Positions 19,107 to 28,235 of a DNA stretch of 64,000 nucleotides are shown one piece after another. Both the position numbers and the translations under genes were made by a program. The notes beneath the pieces are model-generated. The model saw only the letters and a list, made by a program, of their open reading frames with translations. It was not told the origin of the DNA and made no database searches. Origin of the DNA: an uncultured Sphaerochaeta sp. GTDB lineage: Bacteria; Spirochaetota; Spirochaetia; Sphaerochaetales; Sphaerochaetaceae. Location: positions 558,001-622,000 of the forward strand of contig NZ_OY762555.1 of NCBI RefSeq assembly GCF_963666015.1. The letters run 5' to 3'. Position 1 is the stretch's first letter. Each line of letters starts with the position of its first letter.

Positions 19107-20354
19107 TTAAAACAGTGTCCTGAAAAAACCACGGAGCTTCGAGACTGCCCCACCTTCCTTGCGACGGGTCCGCTCCTTGCGTGAACGTGTTCCGGTAGCA
19201 GTATCCCGGACCCTACGGGCTTCACTTTTCATCAAGCCAAGCACCGTTGTGTATTGGGGACTAATATAACTCCGATCCAAGCCCCCGATAGCCTCAGGGA
19301 ATCCGAGGCGTGCGGGAAGCTGGAAAATCTCACTTGCCAGTTCGGTAACCCCGCTTAGCAGGGCCCCTCCTCCAACCAATACAACCCCACCCCCGAAGGA
19401 ACCACGTACCTGGGCTTTTTCCAAATCACTCTGCAATCTACTGAAGATTTCAGCCATTCTCGGTTCAATAACCTTGCTGAGCTCTTTCTTCGGCATCTTG
19501 ATGGGAGGAAGTCCTCCCACCTGGGGAATAAGCACCATATCTTCACTACTGACAGAAGGTACATAACTATGCCCACTTTCACACTTTATCTGCTCCGCGG
19601 TTCCCCGTGTCTTGTTCAGGATGTAAGCAATATCGTTAGTGACAGCATCTCCTCCGAGATTGACCCCACCTGTGTAGACGGGAGCTCCATTGGTGTAAGC
19701 TATCATATTCGTGATACCGCTGCCGATATTGATAAGGATGGTACCCATCTCTTTTTCCTCACTACTGAGGACAACCTCAGCATCTGCAAGGCTCTGCAAT
19801 ACCATTCTCTGTACGCTCAAACCAGATCGCTGGATGCACTTTCGCTCATTCTGGCAAATTGCAGAAGAAGCAGTTACAATCAGCACTCGGCTCTCTAGCC
19901 GATGCCCAAGCATATCGATGGGATCCTTGATGCCTATCTGTCCATCAATCTGGAAGTCCTGGACCAAGGTATGGAGAATCTCTCGGTCCTGGGGCAGTTC
20001 GAACGCCCTGGCGACCTCAAGACTGCGAAAAATATCTTCTCTTTTTATTTCCTGGTCCTTGCTATTGATCCCGACCACCCCGGTGCTGGGAATACCAACG
20101 ATATTTTCCCCACCGATTCCGATAATGACTTCACTCATCTCAGCTCCGGCCTGAAGCTCCGCTTCATTGATCACCGTTTGGATGGTCTTCAAGGTCTGCT
20201 CAATATTTACGATGGAACCGGCTCGAACTCCTTCACTGGAGTGCTCACAGATGCTGTCTACCATCAACTGGCCATCCCGGCTCACTGAGCCGATAACGCA
20301 TCTAGTTCGGCTTGAACCTATATCCAGTCCCATCAACATCTTATCACCAGCCAT
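19107..20354 (-). CDS. ftsA: Cell division actin-like protein FtsA
   Basis: Actin-fold ATPase that tethers FtsZ to the membrane and recruits later division proteins. From ATG 20354 it has 415 residues. GLDIGSSRTRCVIG is the phosphate-1 motif, LINIGSGITNMIAY the phosphate-2 motif and VVLVGGGALLSGV the adenosine motif. The C terminus KLRGFFRTLF is a short amphipathic membrane-targeting helix, as in other FtsA proteins. A strong AGGGGG site lies 7 nt before this ATG; a longer frame overlapping ftsQ is possible but not conserved. It lies between ftsQ (28 nt gap) and ftsZ. Confidence 0.96.
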   Translation of the reverse strand: MAGDKMLMGLDIGSSRTRCVIGSVSRDGQLMVDSICEHSSEGVRAGSIVNIEQTLKTIQTVINEAELQAGAEMSEVIIGIGGENIVGIPSTGVVGINSKDQEIKREDIFRSLEVARAFELPQDREILHTLVQDFQIDGQIGIKDPIDMLGHRLESRVLIVTASSAICQNERKCIQRSGLSVQRMVLQSLADAEVVLSSEEKEMGTILINIGSGITNMIAYTNGAPVYTGGVNLGGDAVTNDIAYILNKTRGTAEQIKCESGHSYVPSVSSEDMVLIPQVGGLPPIKMPKKELSKVIEPRMAEIFSRLQSDLEKAQVRGSFGGGVVLVGGGALLSGVTELASEIFQLPARLGFPEAIGGLDRSYISPQYTTVLGLMKSEARRVRDTATGTRSRKERTRRKEGGAVSKLRGFFRTLF

Positions 20355-20382
20355 TACAGCAACCCCCTTCTGGTCGGTCTCA

Positions 20383-21138
20383 TTACCTGCGCACCAAACC
20401 CTCTCGATAGAGGTCATAACGCTTGTCTTCAGAGCTGAGGAAGGAGAGTGTATCCTTCTGGTCCTGTTGGGCCAGAGCTACGGCCGCTTGTATCTGAGCC
20501 ACCCCTACAGGCTCTCTCACCCAAATCTGGGCATTGAGAGAGGAGATTTCCAAAACCATCTTTCCAAAGCTGTTACTACTATTATTATCGTATTTTATAC
20601 TTGTTATCAAGGTAGTTTTCTCTCCAAGGGTATTTGCCAATTCCATAACCTGATGGAATGAGCGATCAGGCCCATATGCTCTGAGCATTTGCGCATAGGA
20701 TGGAGGCACCAAGATAGTCACTATTTCCTGTCTCCATGCATCAATATCTTCGACAGGTAATCTCACCAATGAATTTCCCTCAACCAGATAAGTCTCCAAC
20801 CCATCAGTGGTCTGTACAAGGGCAGGACTTTTCACCAAGGATACAGTTGCTACCAGAGAGGAAGGAAAGACTCTTTTTAATTCGAGGGATTCGATTGTCG
20901 GGTATGAGCCCAACCCCCGCTCAATACGATTTAGATTCAATTCAAAAAGAGAGAGTCCCACATAGGTTGCCAGGTGTTCCTTGAGTGAAACGGGAATTCT
21001 CTCCTTCCCTCTTTCCGCGACAACCTTGATTGTGGTGATCTTGAACCGCGGAACTGTGCGCAGTGCAATGAATACCAGGAACACAACCAAGGGGAGAATC
21101 ATCATGGTCAACTTCACCCCAAGCGGTATGCGTCTCAT
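20383..21138 (-). CDS. ftsQ: Cell division protein FtsQ/DivIB-like
   Basis: 251 residues. A short basic cytoplasmic tail, one transmembrane helix (about 9-27) and a POTRA-like domain beginning FKITTIKVVAERG are seen. VFPSSLVATVSLVKSPALVQ and YLVEGNSLV match the FtsQ beta region. FtsQ links FtsA/Z to the FtsLB and FtsWI complexes in the periplasm. Position between ftsW and ftsA supports the call, since the family is weakly conserved in sequence. It overlaps ftsW by 4 nt. Confidence 0.85.
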   Translation of the reverse strand: MRRIPLGVKLTMMILPLVVFLVFIALRTVPRFKITTIKVVAERGKERIPVSLKEHLATYVGLSLFELNLNRIERGLGSYPTIESLELKRVFPSSLVATVSLVKSPALVQTTDGLETYLVEGNSLVRLPVEDIDAWRQEIVTILVPPSYAQMLRAYGPDRSFHQVMELANTLGEKTTLITSIKYDNNSSNSFGKMVLEISSLNAQIWVREPVGVAQIQAAVALAQQDQKDTLSFLSSEDKRYDLYREGLVRR

Positions 21139-22370
21139 TCAACGCCCCCTTGGGAGGTGAATTGAATCGATGCTCGCTCCTCTTTACCCAATGAACTCTT
21201 GCACAGTGGTATCCTTCCACTGCTGATCAGGAGAATTCGGTAAAGCATAGCACAGCTCAGCAACACCACCAGAATATTGGTTCCCCCTTGGCTGAAGAAC
21301 GGTAGAGGAATACCGGTGGGCGGTAATAATGCAGTTACCACTCCAAGATTTAGGATAGCTTGAAATAGCACCATACTGGTCAGGCCGAAGGCCATCAAGC
21401 TAAGAAACCGATCCCTGTCCTGCATCCTTCTACTTGCATGGTATCCAAGAATCGCAAACATGAGAAAGAGTGCAAGAATAAAAGCTCCGCCCACAAGTCC
21501 CAACTCCTCGCAAACCGAGGCAAATATGAAGTCACTCTGGACTTCAGGAAGAAGGCCAAGTTTGTAGACCCCATTGCCCAAGCCTACCCCAAACAGCCCC
21601 CCTGAAGAAATTGCCTTCAACCCGGTACTTACCTGATAACTCATCCCGCTAGGATCGAGGGAAGGAAACAGGAAAGAGAAAATTCGTTTGACACGGTAGG
21701 ATTGACTGAACATCGCAACAATCGCTGGGGGAAGCAGGAATGCAAGAAGAATAACCATGTGAAGAATTCTAAACCCACTGGCGATCAACATGGCAAAACA
21801 AATAAACAGGAACAAAATTGCTGAAGAGTAGTCTCGCTGAAGAAGAATCAGCAAGGTAATCACCAAGCTGATCACTATGGGCAGTCCATGACGAAGAAAC
21901 ATGGATTGATCGCTACGGTCCTTCCTATGGTAGGCAGCAAAGAATAGAATTATGCCTACCTTCGCAAACTCTGAAGGCTGGAAGGATGGAATCGGCCCGA
22001 TCTGCAGCCAACGCTTGGAACCCAGACGCTCCTGCCCGAAAGGACTGAAGAGCGTCATCAGGAGGAGAATCATGGATACTATCAATGCGAAATAGGAGAT
22101 ATTCTCAATCCAGCGAAGGGGTATATAACGGATGACCAACCAGAGAACCACTGCCAAGGCTACAAACATCAGTTGCCTTGTAAAGAAATAGTGATGGGGA
22201 AGTCCATGTATCAGGGCTTCATTGTATGAGGCGCTGTAGAGCATGATCAGCCCAAGAGAGGTAACAAGGATGACGATACAAAGGAAAGTGAAGGCACTCA
22301 GGTTCCTTCCGCCTTCCTCAAGTGGTTCCTCTTTTTGCCGCCAATCATCAAAATCCCTTCGTATATCCAT
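21135..22370 (-). CDS. ftsW: Septal peptidoglycan polymerase FtsW (SEDS family)
   Basis: SEDS glycosyltransferase that polymerises lipid II at the septum with a class B PBP. About ten transmembrane helices. Family motifs are present: GSKRWLQIGPIPSFQPSEFAK, DYSSAILFL, GVGLGNGVYKLGLLPEVQSDFIFA (here within positions 255-280) and PPTGIPLPFFSQGGTN near the C terminus. I prefer ATG 22370 (411 aa), with AGGTG 6 nt upstream. A GTG at 22379 that overlaps the mraY stop as GTGA would add three residues. No FtsI gene is adjacent; the only PBP in the window is at 9810. Confidence 0.95.
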   Translation of the reverse strand: MDIRRDFDDWRQKEEPLEEGGRNLSAFTFLCIVILVTSLGLIMLYSASYNEALIHGLPHHYFFTRQLMFVALAVVLWLVIRYIPLRWIENISYFALIVSMILLLMTLFSPFGQERLGSKRWLQIGPIPSFQPSEFAKVGIILFFAAYHRKDRSDQSMFLRHGLPIVISLVITLLILLQRDYSSAILFLFICFAMLIASGFRILHMVILLAFLLPPAIVAMFSQSYRVKRIFSFLFPSLDPSGMSYQVSTGLKAISSGGLFGVGLGNGVYKLGLLPEVQSDFIFASVCEELGLVGGAFILALFLMFAILGYHASRRMQDRDRFLSLMAFGLTSMVLFQAILNLGVVTALLPPTGIPLPFFSQGGTNILVVLLSCAMLYRILLISSGRIPLCKSSLGKEERASIQFTSQGGVE

Positions 22371-22375
22371 CGCGT

Positions 22376-23311
22376 TCACCTACTAATCAACAGTGAGACT
22401 GCTGCAAACAACCAGGATACAAGGGTGAAAGCAACCACTATACGGCTCTCTTTCACTCCCTTGAGTTCATATGCATGGTGCAGTGGCGCAATGGTAAATA
22501 CCTTTCGGCCAAATCGTCTGATGGAAATAATCTGTATCAGGCTGGAAGCCAGTTCAAGCAGGAATAATCCGCTGGAAAAAAACAGTACCAGCTCCGAACC
22601 CATCAGCAAAGCTGACATTGCAATATAAGCCCCAAGCGCATGGCTCCCACAGTCCCCCATGAAATAGCGGGCGGGAGGAAGGTTAAAGAAAAGAAAGGCA
22701 AGCAAGGAACCAAGCAATGCACTGGAAGCTGTACTCCCAGTCTTCGAGGAAAGCATCACCAGCAAGAGAAGCATCGGAAGGCTGCTTCCTGCAGCCAGTG
22801 CATCAAGCCCATCGGTAATATTAACCGCATTCACGAAATAGAGAATGTACAGCAGGGCAAACAGGTAGTAGCCAACACCCAGATCAAGTTGGAATATTAC
22901 CAGATCAATATGGGTGATGAGCAAATTCTGTCCCTTGGCCAGGACCAGAAGAAACAGGGCTCCCTGCATCTGCAATAACAGTTTCACTACCGATGGCAAG
23001 CCATCGCCATTGGAGTGTTTGCTCTTCATATGATCATCCAGGAACCCGATACCGGCAAATATGACCAAGGCAAGCAAGGGAAACAACACCTGTGGATTGG
23101 AAAGTAATGGGTCAAAGAAAGATACCAACAAAGTTCCCAAGGTGAATGCCAAGCCACCGAGGACGGGAGTCCCTGCCTTTTGCTTCTGGAAGGCCTTCAA
23201 CTCCGGTTTGACCGCAATGTCGCTTTTCTTTATAAAAGACAACAGAACCTTCGAGATAACGAAGGTTACGACAAAGGAGAGTACAAACAGGAACAGCAAC
23301 CTATCAAGCAT
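22376..23311 (-). CDS. mraY: Phospho-N-acetylmuramoyl-pentapeptide transferase MraY
   Basis: Makes lipid I by moving phospho-MurNAc-pentapeptide onto undecaprenyl phosphate. 311 residues, shorter than the usual 320-360. Core motifs are present: KAGTPVLGGLAF, FLDDHMKSK (catalytic Asp pair), NAVNITDGLDALAAG, FMGDCGSHALGAYIA and APLHHAYELKG. The last normally reads PLHHHxELKG, so one histidine of the HHH cluster is Ala. Ten or so transmembrane helices. It overlaps murF by 8 nt and ftsW just downstream. murD, usually next, is missing. Confidence 0.95.
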   Translation of the reverse strand: MLDRLLFLFVLSFVVTFVISKVLLSFIKKSDIAVKPELKAFQKQKAGTPVLGGLAFTLGTLLVSFFDPLLSNPQVLFPLLALVIFAGIGFLDDHMKSKHSNGDGLPSVVKLLLQMQGALFLLVLAKGQNLLITHIDLVIFQLDLGVGYYLFALLYILYFVNAVNITDGLDALAAGSSLPMLLLLVMLSSKTGSTASSALLGSLLAFLFFNLPPARYFMGDCGSHALGAYIAMSALLMGSELVLFFSSGLFLLELASSLIQIISIRRFGRKVFTIAPLHHAYELKGVKESRIVVAFTLVSWLFAAVSLLISR

Positions 23312-24701
23312 ACCTCATCGGCCTCCTTGCAGCATATTCAGTAAGAGAAGGGATAAGCCGTTCCATACCAACTGAGCGTGAGGCCTTAAGTAAGAACAGA
23401 TCACCACGATTGCTCTGTCTCTCAACAGTATGTTCCAACTCCTCGAAGTTCTCGGTAAATGAGATTTTTTCTGCATATCCCTGGCGACTAAGCTGGCTTG
23501 CCGCCTCTTCCATTTCACTTCCATAGAGGTAAGCTCTGGCAAAAGAGGATTTTGCAAGCAGATGCGCAACCGAGCGATGTGCAATACGAGACTGGTTACC
23601 CAGTTCCTTCATAGGGCCGAGCACAATTTTCTTCTCCCCCTCCCATTTGAGGCTTGAAATATATGAGAGAATACTTCTTGTGGAATCCAGGCTGGCATTG
23701 TAGGAGTCATCGATGATGGTGATGTCACTGCGGTATACCGAGCTTCTTCCCTGCATCGGGGTGAACCCCTCCAGAGCTTGGGCGATTTCCCTTGGACTTG
23801 CCCCAAGATAAGCTCCTATAGCAATAGCTCCAAAGACATCTTCGAGCAAATGTTTACCTACTGCCCTGATCTGGAAGGTTTCCCCTTCATAGGTCACCAT
23901 CCAGCCTTCCAACCCCAGGTCAACAGCCTTCACTGCATCACCATCATAGCGATACAGCCTTCTTGAGACTTGTTTCTCAATGCTTGGCAGATATTTACAG
24001 GATCGACTTACAAACCCTGCTTCGATCCCTGAATGGAAAATCTTTGCTTTCTCGTGGGCGATGATTTCCTGACTCCCAAATTTCTCAAGATGGGAAATCC
24101 CAATATTTGTGAGAAGTGCAATATCGGGTTTGAGGATTGAAACCATTCTATCCATTTCCCCGACATGGTCGATACCCATCTCAAAGATTCCATAGCGGCT
24201 TTCCTTCTCCAAAGAGAAGGTACTCAAGGGTAGTCCATACTCACTGTTGAGGTTTCCAGGAGTTTTTGCTGTCGGGCCGAGTTGTCCTGCAATACATGCG
24301 ATAGCTTCCTTGGTGGTACTCTTCCCACAACTACCGGTGATGCCCACCGTTTTCAACTGGGGGAATAAGGAGAGGTAGGAACGGGATAGCGCATGCAAAC
24401 TAGCGAGTACGTCATCACTGGCAAGAACAGCACAATTACATGAGCGTAGTGCCTCGTGTGCTCGTTCAGTAGGCACTACAACTGCAACAGCCCCTTTATC
24501 TGATACTGAATTGATATACTCGAAACCGTCGGTACGCTCCCCTTTCAAGGCAAAGAAAAGGCTTCCCTTTCTACAGAGCCTGCTGTCAATCTGCACATCA
24601 GCAATTCGTATGGAACTACCTCTGATACATATTGCTTGACAAAGAGGAGCAATGGATACAGGAGTAAAGAAGAACTGGTCTATATGTTGGTAGTTGTTCA
24701 T
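23304..24701 (-). CDS. murF: UDP-MurNAc-tripeptide:D-Ala-D-Ala ligase MurF
   Basis: Adds D-Ala-D-Ala to UDP-MurNAc-tripeptide in the cytoplasm. 465 residues, Mur ligase fold. The N-terminal uridine domain (VQIDSRLCRKGSLFFALKGERTDGFEY, seen near 36-62) precedes the ATP loop GITGSCGKSTTKE. EMGIDHVGEMDRM and TNIGISHLEKFGS complete the central domain, and DDSYNASLDSTRS with VLGPMKELG mark the C-terminal domain. It overlaps ftsL by 4 nt (ATGA) and mraY by 8 nt. It is the only Mur ligase in this dcw cluster; murC, murD and murE are absent from the window. Confidence 0.96.
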   Translation of the reverse strand: MNNYQHIDQFFFTPVSIAPLCQAICIRGSSIRIADVQIDSRLCRKGSLFFALKGERTDGFEYINSVSDKGAVAVVVPTERAHEALRSCNCAVLASDDVLASLHALSRSYLSLFPQLKTVGITGSCGKSTTKEAIACIAGQLGPTAKTPGNLNSEYGLPLSTFSLEKESRYGIFEMGIDHVGEMDRMVSILKPDIALLTNIGISHLEKFGSQEIIAHEKAKIFHSGIEAGFVSRSCKYLPSIEKQVSRRLYRYDGDAVKAVDLGLEGWMVTYEGETFQIRAVGKHLLEDVFGAIAIGAYLGASPREIAQALEGFTPMQGRSSVYRSDITIIDDSYNASLDSTRSILSYISSLKWEGEKKIVLGPMKELGNQSRIAHRSVAHLLAKSSFARAYLYGSEMEEAASQLSRQGYAEKISFTENFEELEHTVERQSNRGDLFLLKASRSVGMERLIPSLTEYAARRPMRYA

Positions 24702-25042
24702 TGGCTACTCCTTGAAAGGGGTAGCATTGCCACGGCCTTGATGGGTTGGAAAACAATTCCCGCTCTCCATGCACCGTCAGCCAACGACTCGGGCATACTA
24801 AGTGAGGAAATGCTGGCACGCAGGACCTGCTGTTCCTCTTCCAATGCCTGGCGATTCTCCAGGAGTGTCTGATATTCCACTTCAAGCGAGCGATTGATCC
24901 CCCGCTGCCAGAGCGGTAGGAAGATGGCTACCATCAGGAGAAGCAACATGACCAGGATCATGGCGTGCTGAAGACGCTCAGCGTAGCGAGGTTTAGCAGA
25001 CGGCTGTCTGTCAATCTCCACTGTGTACCAGTCATGTACCAT
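24698..25042 (-). CDS. ftsL: FtsL-like division protein
   Basis: 114 residues: a basic cytoplasmic part, one transmembrane helix (about 28-45) and a coiled-coil region rich in E, Q and L with heptad spacing (about 52-82). This is the FtsL topology. FtsL forms a coiled coil with FtsB and activates FtsWI. The sequence is poorly conserved in the family, so the call depends on topology and on position between rsmH (12 nt upstream) and murF (4 nt overlap). Confidence 0.78.
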   Translation of the reverse strand: MVHDWYTVEIDRQPSAKPRYAERLQHAMILVMLLLLMVAIFLPLWQRGINRSLEVEYQTLLENRQALEEEQQVLRASISSLSMPESLADGAWRAGIVFQPIKAVAMLPLSRSSQ

Positions 25043-25054
25043 AGCTCGCCTCCT

Positions 25055-25945
25055 TTACAGCTTTTCGATGATTCTCAGTTTTGCACTCCTGCTTGCTGGG
25101 TTCTCACTTACTTCTTGCTCACTGGGTATCAGGGGTTTTTTCGTAAGGATCCTTATGGTTGCCTCACTCCCCTCTGCCATTCCCTTGAACAGCCACTTCA
25201 CCGGCCGGTCCTCCAAGGAATGGAAGCTTATGACGGCAAGTCTTCCTCCACTCCTCAAGGCCCGTACAGCACCTTTGAGTGCCGGTTCAATTCTATCCAA
25301 CTCTCGGTTCACCTCGATTCGAATAGCCTGGAAGCTCCTGGTAGCTGGATGAATCCTTCCATAGCGATAGTTGGGGGGAACTGATTTGTAGATGATGGAA
25401 GCCAGTTCCTCACTACCAGTTATCCTATGCAGCTTCCGTGCCTCTACGATTGCCCGGGCAATACGCCTAGAGTATCGCTCCTCACCAAATTGATAGATGA
25501 CATCGGCTAGACGTTTTTCCTGGTATCCGTTCACCACATCCTGGGCACTGATGGGGGCATCCTTGTCCAGCCTCATATCCAGCTCCTCACCTTTCCTGAA
25601 TGAAAAACCGCGTTCGGACTCTTCAAAGTGAAAACTGGAAATGCCTAGGTCAAAGAGAACCAGATCCAAGTCCTGTTGCCCATATTCAGAGAAGAAATCA
25701 TCAAACCAGATATTCCTGGGGGTGAAACGATCTCCAAAGGATTCCATACGCTTGATCGCTTTCTTCTGGATTTCACGGTCACGATCCAGCCCTGTTACTT
25801 CCAGGTTTTGGTATTTGGAGAGGAATAGGAACGTATGCCCACCTTCTCCACAGGTACAGTCGACCATCTTGGACGGCCGATCATTTGGTGGCACCAAGTA
25901 CTCGAGGATTTCTTGGGTCATTACCGAGTAGTGAACATACTCCAT
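25055..25945 (-). CDS. rsmH: 16S rRNA (cytosine1402-N4)-methyltransferase RsmH (MraW)
   Basis: SAM-dependent methyltransferase for C1402 of 16S rRNA. 296 residues. The N terminus HYSVMTQEILEYL is typical; VDCTCGEGGHTFLFLS is the SAM loop, DLVLFDLGISSFHF the catalytic region and RMDKD-like LDMRLDKDAP follows. HPATRSFQAIRIEVNREL and VISFHSLEDRPVK mark the C-terminal part. The start codon shares one base with the mraZ stop (TGATG). Second gene of the dcw cluster, as in most bacteria. Confidence 0.97.
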   Translation of the reverse strand: MEYVHYSVMTQEILEYLVPPNDRPSKMVDCTCGEGGHTFLFLSKYQNLEVTGLDRDREIQKKAIKRMESFGDRFTPRNIWFDDFFSEYGQQDLDLVLFDLGISSFHFEESERGFSFRKGEELDMRLDKDAPISAQDVVNGYQEKRLADVIYQFGEERYSRRIARAIVEARKLHRITGSEELASIIYKSVPPNYRYGRIHPATRSFQAIRIEVNRELDRIEPALKGAVRALRSGGRLAVISFHSLEDRPVKWLFKGMAEGSEATIRILTKKPLIPSEQEVSENPASRSAKLRIIEKL

Positions 25946-26400
25946 CAGAAGTCCTCCCTGATCATTTCGCTGAGCGACTGTGCAGCATCAAGGAACTCAT
26001 CCATGCTTGCATGCAGGTATTGCTCATAGGCACTTCGGTTCCAGAGCTCCAGATAATTACCGGTGCCAAGGAGAACCGAATCCTCTTTGGCGGCAAGGGA
26101 GACACTCTCCCTGAGGCTCTGTGGGATGTTGATTCTCCCAACCTTGTCAAACTCACACAACTGCGCCGGAGCTATCATACCGCGTTGCAGAATCCTGAGC
26201 TTCCGGTCGAACATTGCACCAGGACCGTTCATGATTGTGTTCTTGAGTTTCTCAAAATCGGTGGGAAGCATAAGCCAGAGACAGTTCTCCAGACCTCTGG
26301 TCACATAGAGGGCCTCCCCTTCCAATGCGCTCCGCAATCGGGAAGGGATGAGTATACGACCCTTGTCGTCAATGGTGTTGTAAAACTCACCAGTCAACAT
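25945..26400 (-). CDS. mraZ: Transcriptional regulator MraZ
   Basis: 151 residues from ATG 26400, chosen because AGGAG lies about 8 nt upstream and the protein then begins MLTGEFYNTIDDKGRILIPS, the normal start of MraZ. Two SpoVT/AbrB-like DNA-binding repeats are seen: DKGRILIPSRLR and DKVGRINIPQSLRE. MraZ forms a ring and binds tandem TGGG-type repeats upstream of its own operon. Length and motifs are normal. Likely autoregulates the 16-gene run downstream; possible weak boxes are at 26471-26508. Confidence 0.95.
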   Translation of the reverse strand: MLTGEFYNTIDDKGRILIPSRLRSALEGEALYVTRGLENCLWLMLPTDFEKLKNTIMNGPGAMFDRKLRILQRGMIAPAQLCEFDKVGRINIPQSLRESVSLAAKEDSVLLGTGNYLELWNRSAYEQYLHASMDEFLDAAQSLSEMIREDF

Positions 26401-26587
26401 GACCAGGCTCCTCACCTTATTTATTATTTGGGATTTTCTCCCACTTACATCCATAAATGTACACTTCTTACCACCACAGCACAACCGAACTTGCCCATCT
26501 TTCCACCGGTATGATAGGTAAAAATGTCACTCACTGCTTAACAGGCGTAGACCTTTTAGAGATATTTTGAGGATTTTGCCTAAATAC
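26401..26587 (-). promoter_or_regulatory. mraZ upstream region with possible MraZ boxes
   Basis: This gap holds the promoter for the dcw run. A TATCAT -10-like hexamer (minus strand, near 26511-26516) has no good -35. On the minus strand TGGA, TGGG and TCGG tetramers recur at 8-9 bp spacing in 26487-26508, with GTGGTGG near 26471, a poor match to the TGGG-N5-TGGG pattern known for MraZ. I see no other structure here. Confidence 0.3.
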
Positions 26588-26617
26588 AAAAAAAGCCCCC
26601 TCCAAAAAGGAAGGGGA
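26588..26617 (-). terminator. Intrinsic terminator of the GH57/DUF4912 operon
   Basis: On the minus strand CCCCTTCC-TTTTT-GGAGGGGG forms an 8 bp stem with one mismatch, followed by seven T. It lies 22 nt after the GH57 stop and separates that operon from mraZ. Confidence 0.85.
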
Positions 26618-26639
26618 CCCGAAAATGCATAGCTCCAAG

Positions 26640-28235
26640 TTATCGTTCAGGGTTGAATATGTTGTAATCGATATCGCTGAAGAGAATATCTCGCTTTTCA
26701 GCCTTTACCAACCATTCAGTATTCACGGCATTTTTACACATATTGCCGTAGACAACATTGAAGTTCCTCAGGTGGTCTCCAATTCGTTTCTGTGCATATT
26801 CAGTACTGCTCTTGTTGAACAGGATGAATGGCCAGTCACTTGCCATGGACAGCAGCACTTCCCTCGCAGCCTGATTAAGGAATCTCTGCTTCAGGCTGAT
26901 CTGGTCATTGAACCGAACAGCCAGTTCCTCCATCCTCTCAATGGCCTTATGGATATGCCGGTATGTCCAAGCATTCGAACCATCAAGCCACACTGCACTA
27001 TAGCCACCTTGTCCCCATGAGGAAAAGGCAGGCCTGACCCTCTGTAAAGTATCTTTCTCTTGTCCGAGGAAAGAAGAGGGAGAGACAAAAGCAGTTTTCT
27101 GTTCAAGTTTTGCATTCTGGCGGAACACCTGTTCAATCCAATCGATGCCCTCAAACCACCAGTGGCCGAACAGCTCAGCGTCATAACCCAAAGTAAAAAC
27201 GGGATCCTTATCCAGTACACCTTTCAGTGTCTTGGCCTTATTGTTGACGTTGTACAGGAAATTCCTTGCATGATCTGCCACACGTTTCTGGGCAAGATCC
27301 CGACGATAGGGAATTTTTTGGTCAGTCTGCCCCGTGATCGCCCAGTACTTGTACCCGGTGAACACCCTTACCGAGGGTTCATGGATATAGGGCTTGATAT
27401 AGTCCATCGGGAGATCATAACCGATATCACGGTAAAACTCACGATAATGACGGTCGGTAGGATAGCCTGATGCGTTGGACCAAACCAGACTGGTAGTCTG
27501 GAAATCCCTCGGGAAGGCAGCTACACCGTTAGGGGTCTGTACAGGACGATAGGTACCGTACTCCACCTTGTCAGGAGAGAGCAACATGGACTGGCTTGCT
27601 GTCTGGAACCATGAGACACCATGATACTTCAATGATTCCTCCAGACCGGGATAATATCCACATTCAGGCAACCAGAATCCTTTTGGAAGATGGCCGAAGG
27701 TAGTAAGAAAGGACTGTACCCCCAGTTCCACCTGCGCATTGATCGCAGTTGGATAATCCTTGTATAGCGGGAGGTATGCGTGGGTTGCAGCGGTGGTTGC
27801 AAGCTCCAGGTGCCCACTCATCTCCAGTGCCTTGAATCCATCGAGAATATTTCCACGATATCGGTCCTGGAAATCACCGAGGTTCTCACGTGCCTGGTCT
27901 AGGTAGAACTGAGCCATCTCAAGGAACTCCGGTTGTTCCTTGGTACAGCGTACCACCTCCTTCTCACCCAACTCAATATGCCGTTCAAGATACTCGAGGA
28001 ACCGTTCCTGAAGCACGGGATCGGTGAGCATGCAACAAAGTGTGGGAGAGAGGCTTATGGTCATCTTGAAAGGAATTTTATCTTGAACAAGTCGGTTGAA
28101 CATCCTCAGCAGGGGAAGATAACTCTCACTGATGGATTCAAAGAGCCAATCTTCTTCAAGAAATCGCGGGTATTCAGGGTGTCTGACAAAGGGGAGATGT
28201 GCGTTCAGGATGAATGCGATTGATGGTTTGGCCAT
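26640..28235 (-). CDS. GH57 family 1,4-alpha-glucan branching enzyme (DUF1957 type)
   Basis: 531 residues. GH57 TIM-like barrel with catalytic nucleophile E191 in WLPECGYYPGLE and acid/base D352 in YDAELFGHWWFEG. The C-terminal helical DUF1957 region contains SDWPFILFNKSSTEYAQKR (seen near 480-500). These features match GH57 branching enzymes that introduce alpha-1,6 branches in glycogen, rather than GH57 amylases. The ATG shares one base with the stop of the DUF4912 gene, so the two are translationally coupled. A second GH57 protein is encoded 1.6 kb away on the other strand. Substrate specificity is inferred from family resemblance. Confidence 0.88.
   Translation of the reverse strand: MAKPSIAFILNAHLPFVRHPEYPRFLEEDWLFESISESYLPLLRMFNRLVQDKIPFKMTISLSPTLCCMLTDPVLQERFLEYLERHIELGEKEVVRCTKEQPEFLEMAQFYLDQARENLGDFQDRYRGNILDGFKALEMSGHLELATTAATHAYLPLYKDYPTAINAQVELGVQSFLTTFGHLPKGFWLPECGYYPGLEESLKYHGVSWFQTASQSMLLSPDKVEYGTYRPVQTPNGVAAFPRDFQTTSLVWSNASGYPTDRHYREFYRDIGYDLPMDYIKPYIHEPSVRVFTGYKYWAITGQTDQKIPYRRDLAQKRVADHARNFLYNVNNKAKTLKGVLDKDPVFTLGYDAELFGHWWFEGIDWIEQVFRQNAKLEQKTAFVSPSSFLGQEKDTLQRVRPAFSSWGQGGYSAVWLDGSNAWTYRHIHKAIERMEELAVRFNDQISLKQRFLNQAAREVLLSMASDWPFILFNKSSTEYAQKRIGDHLRNFNVVYGNMCKNAVNTEWLVKAEKRDILFSDIDYNIFNPER

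Noticed and set aside
26471..26508. MraZ boxes upstream of mraZ
   Set aside because: Repeats are imperfect and spaced at 8-9 bp instead of regular TGGG-N5 units. Mentioned only as a possible site.
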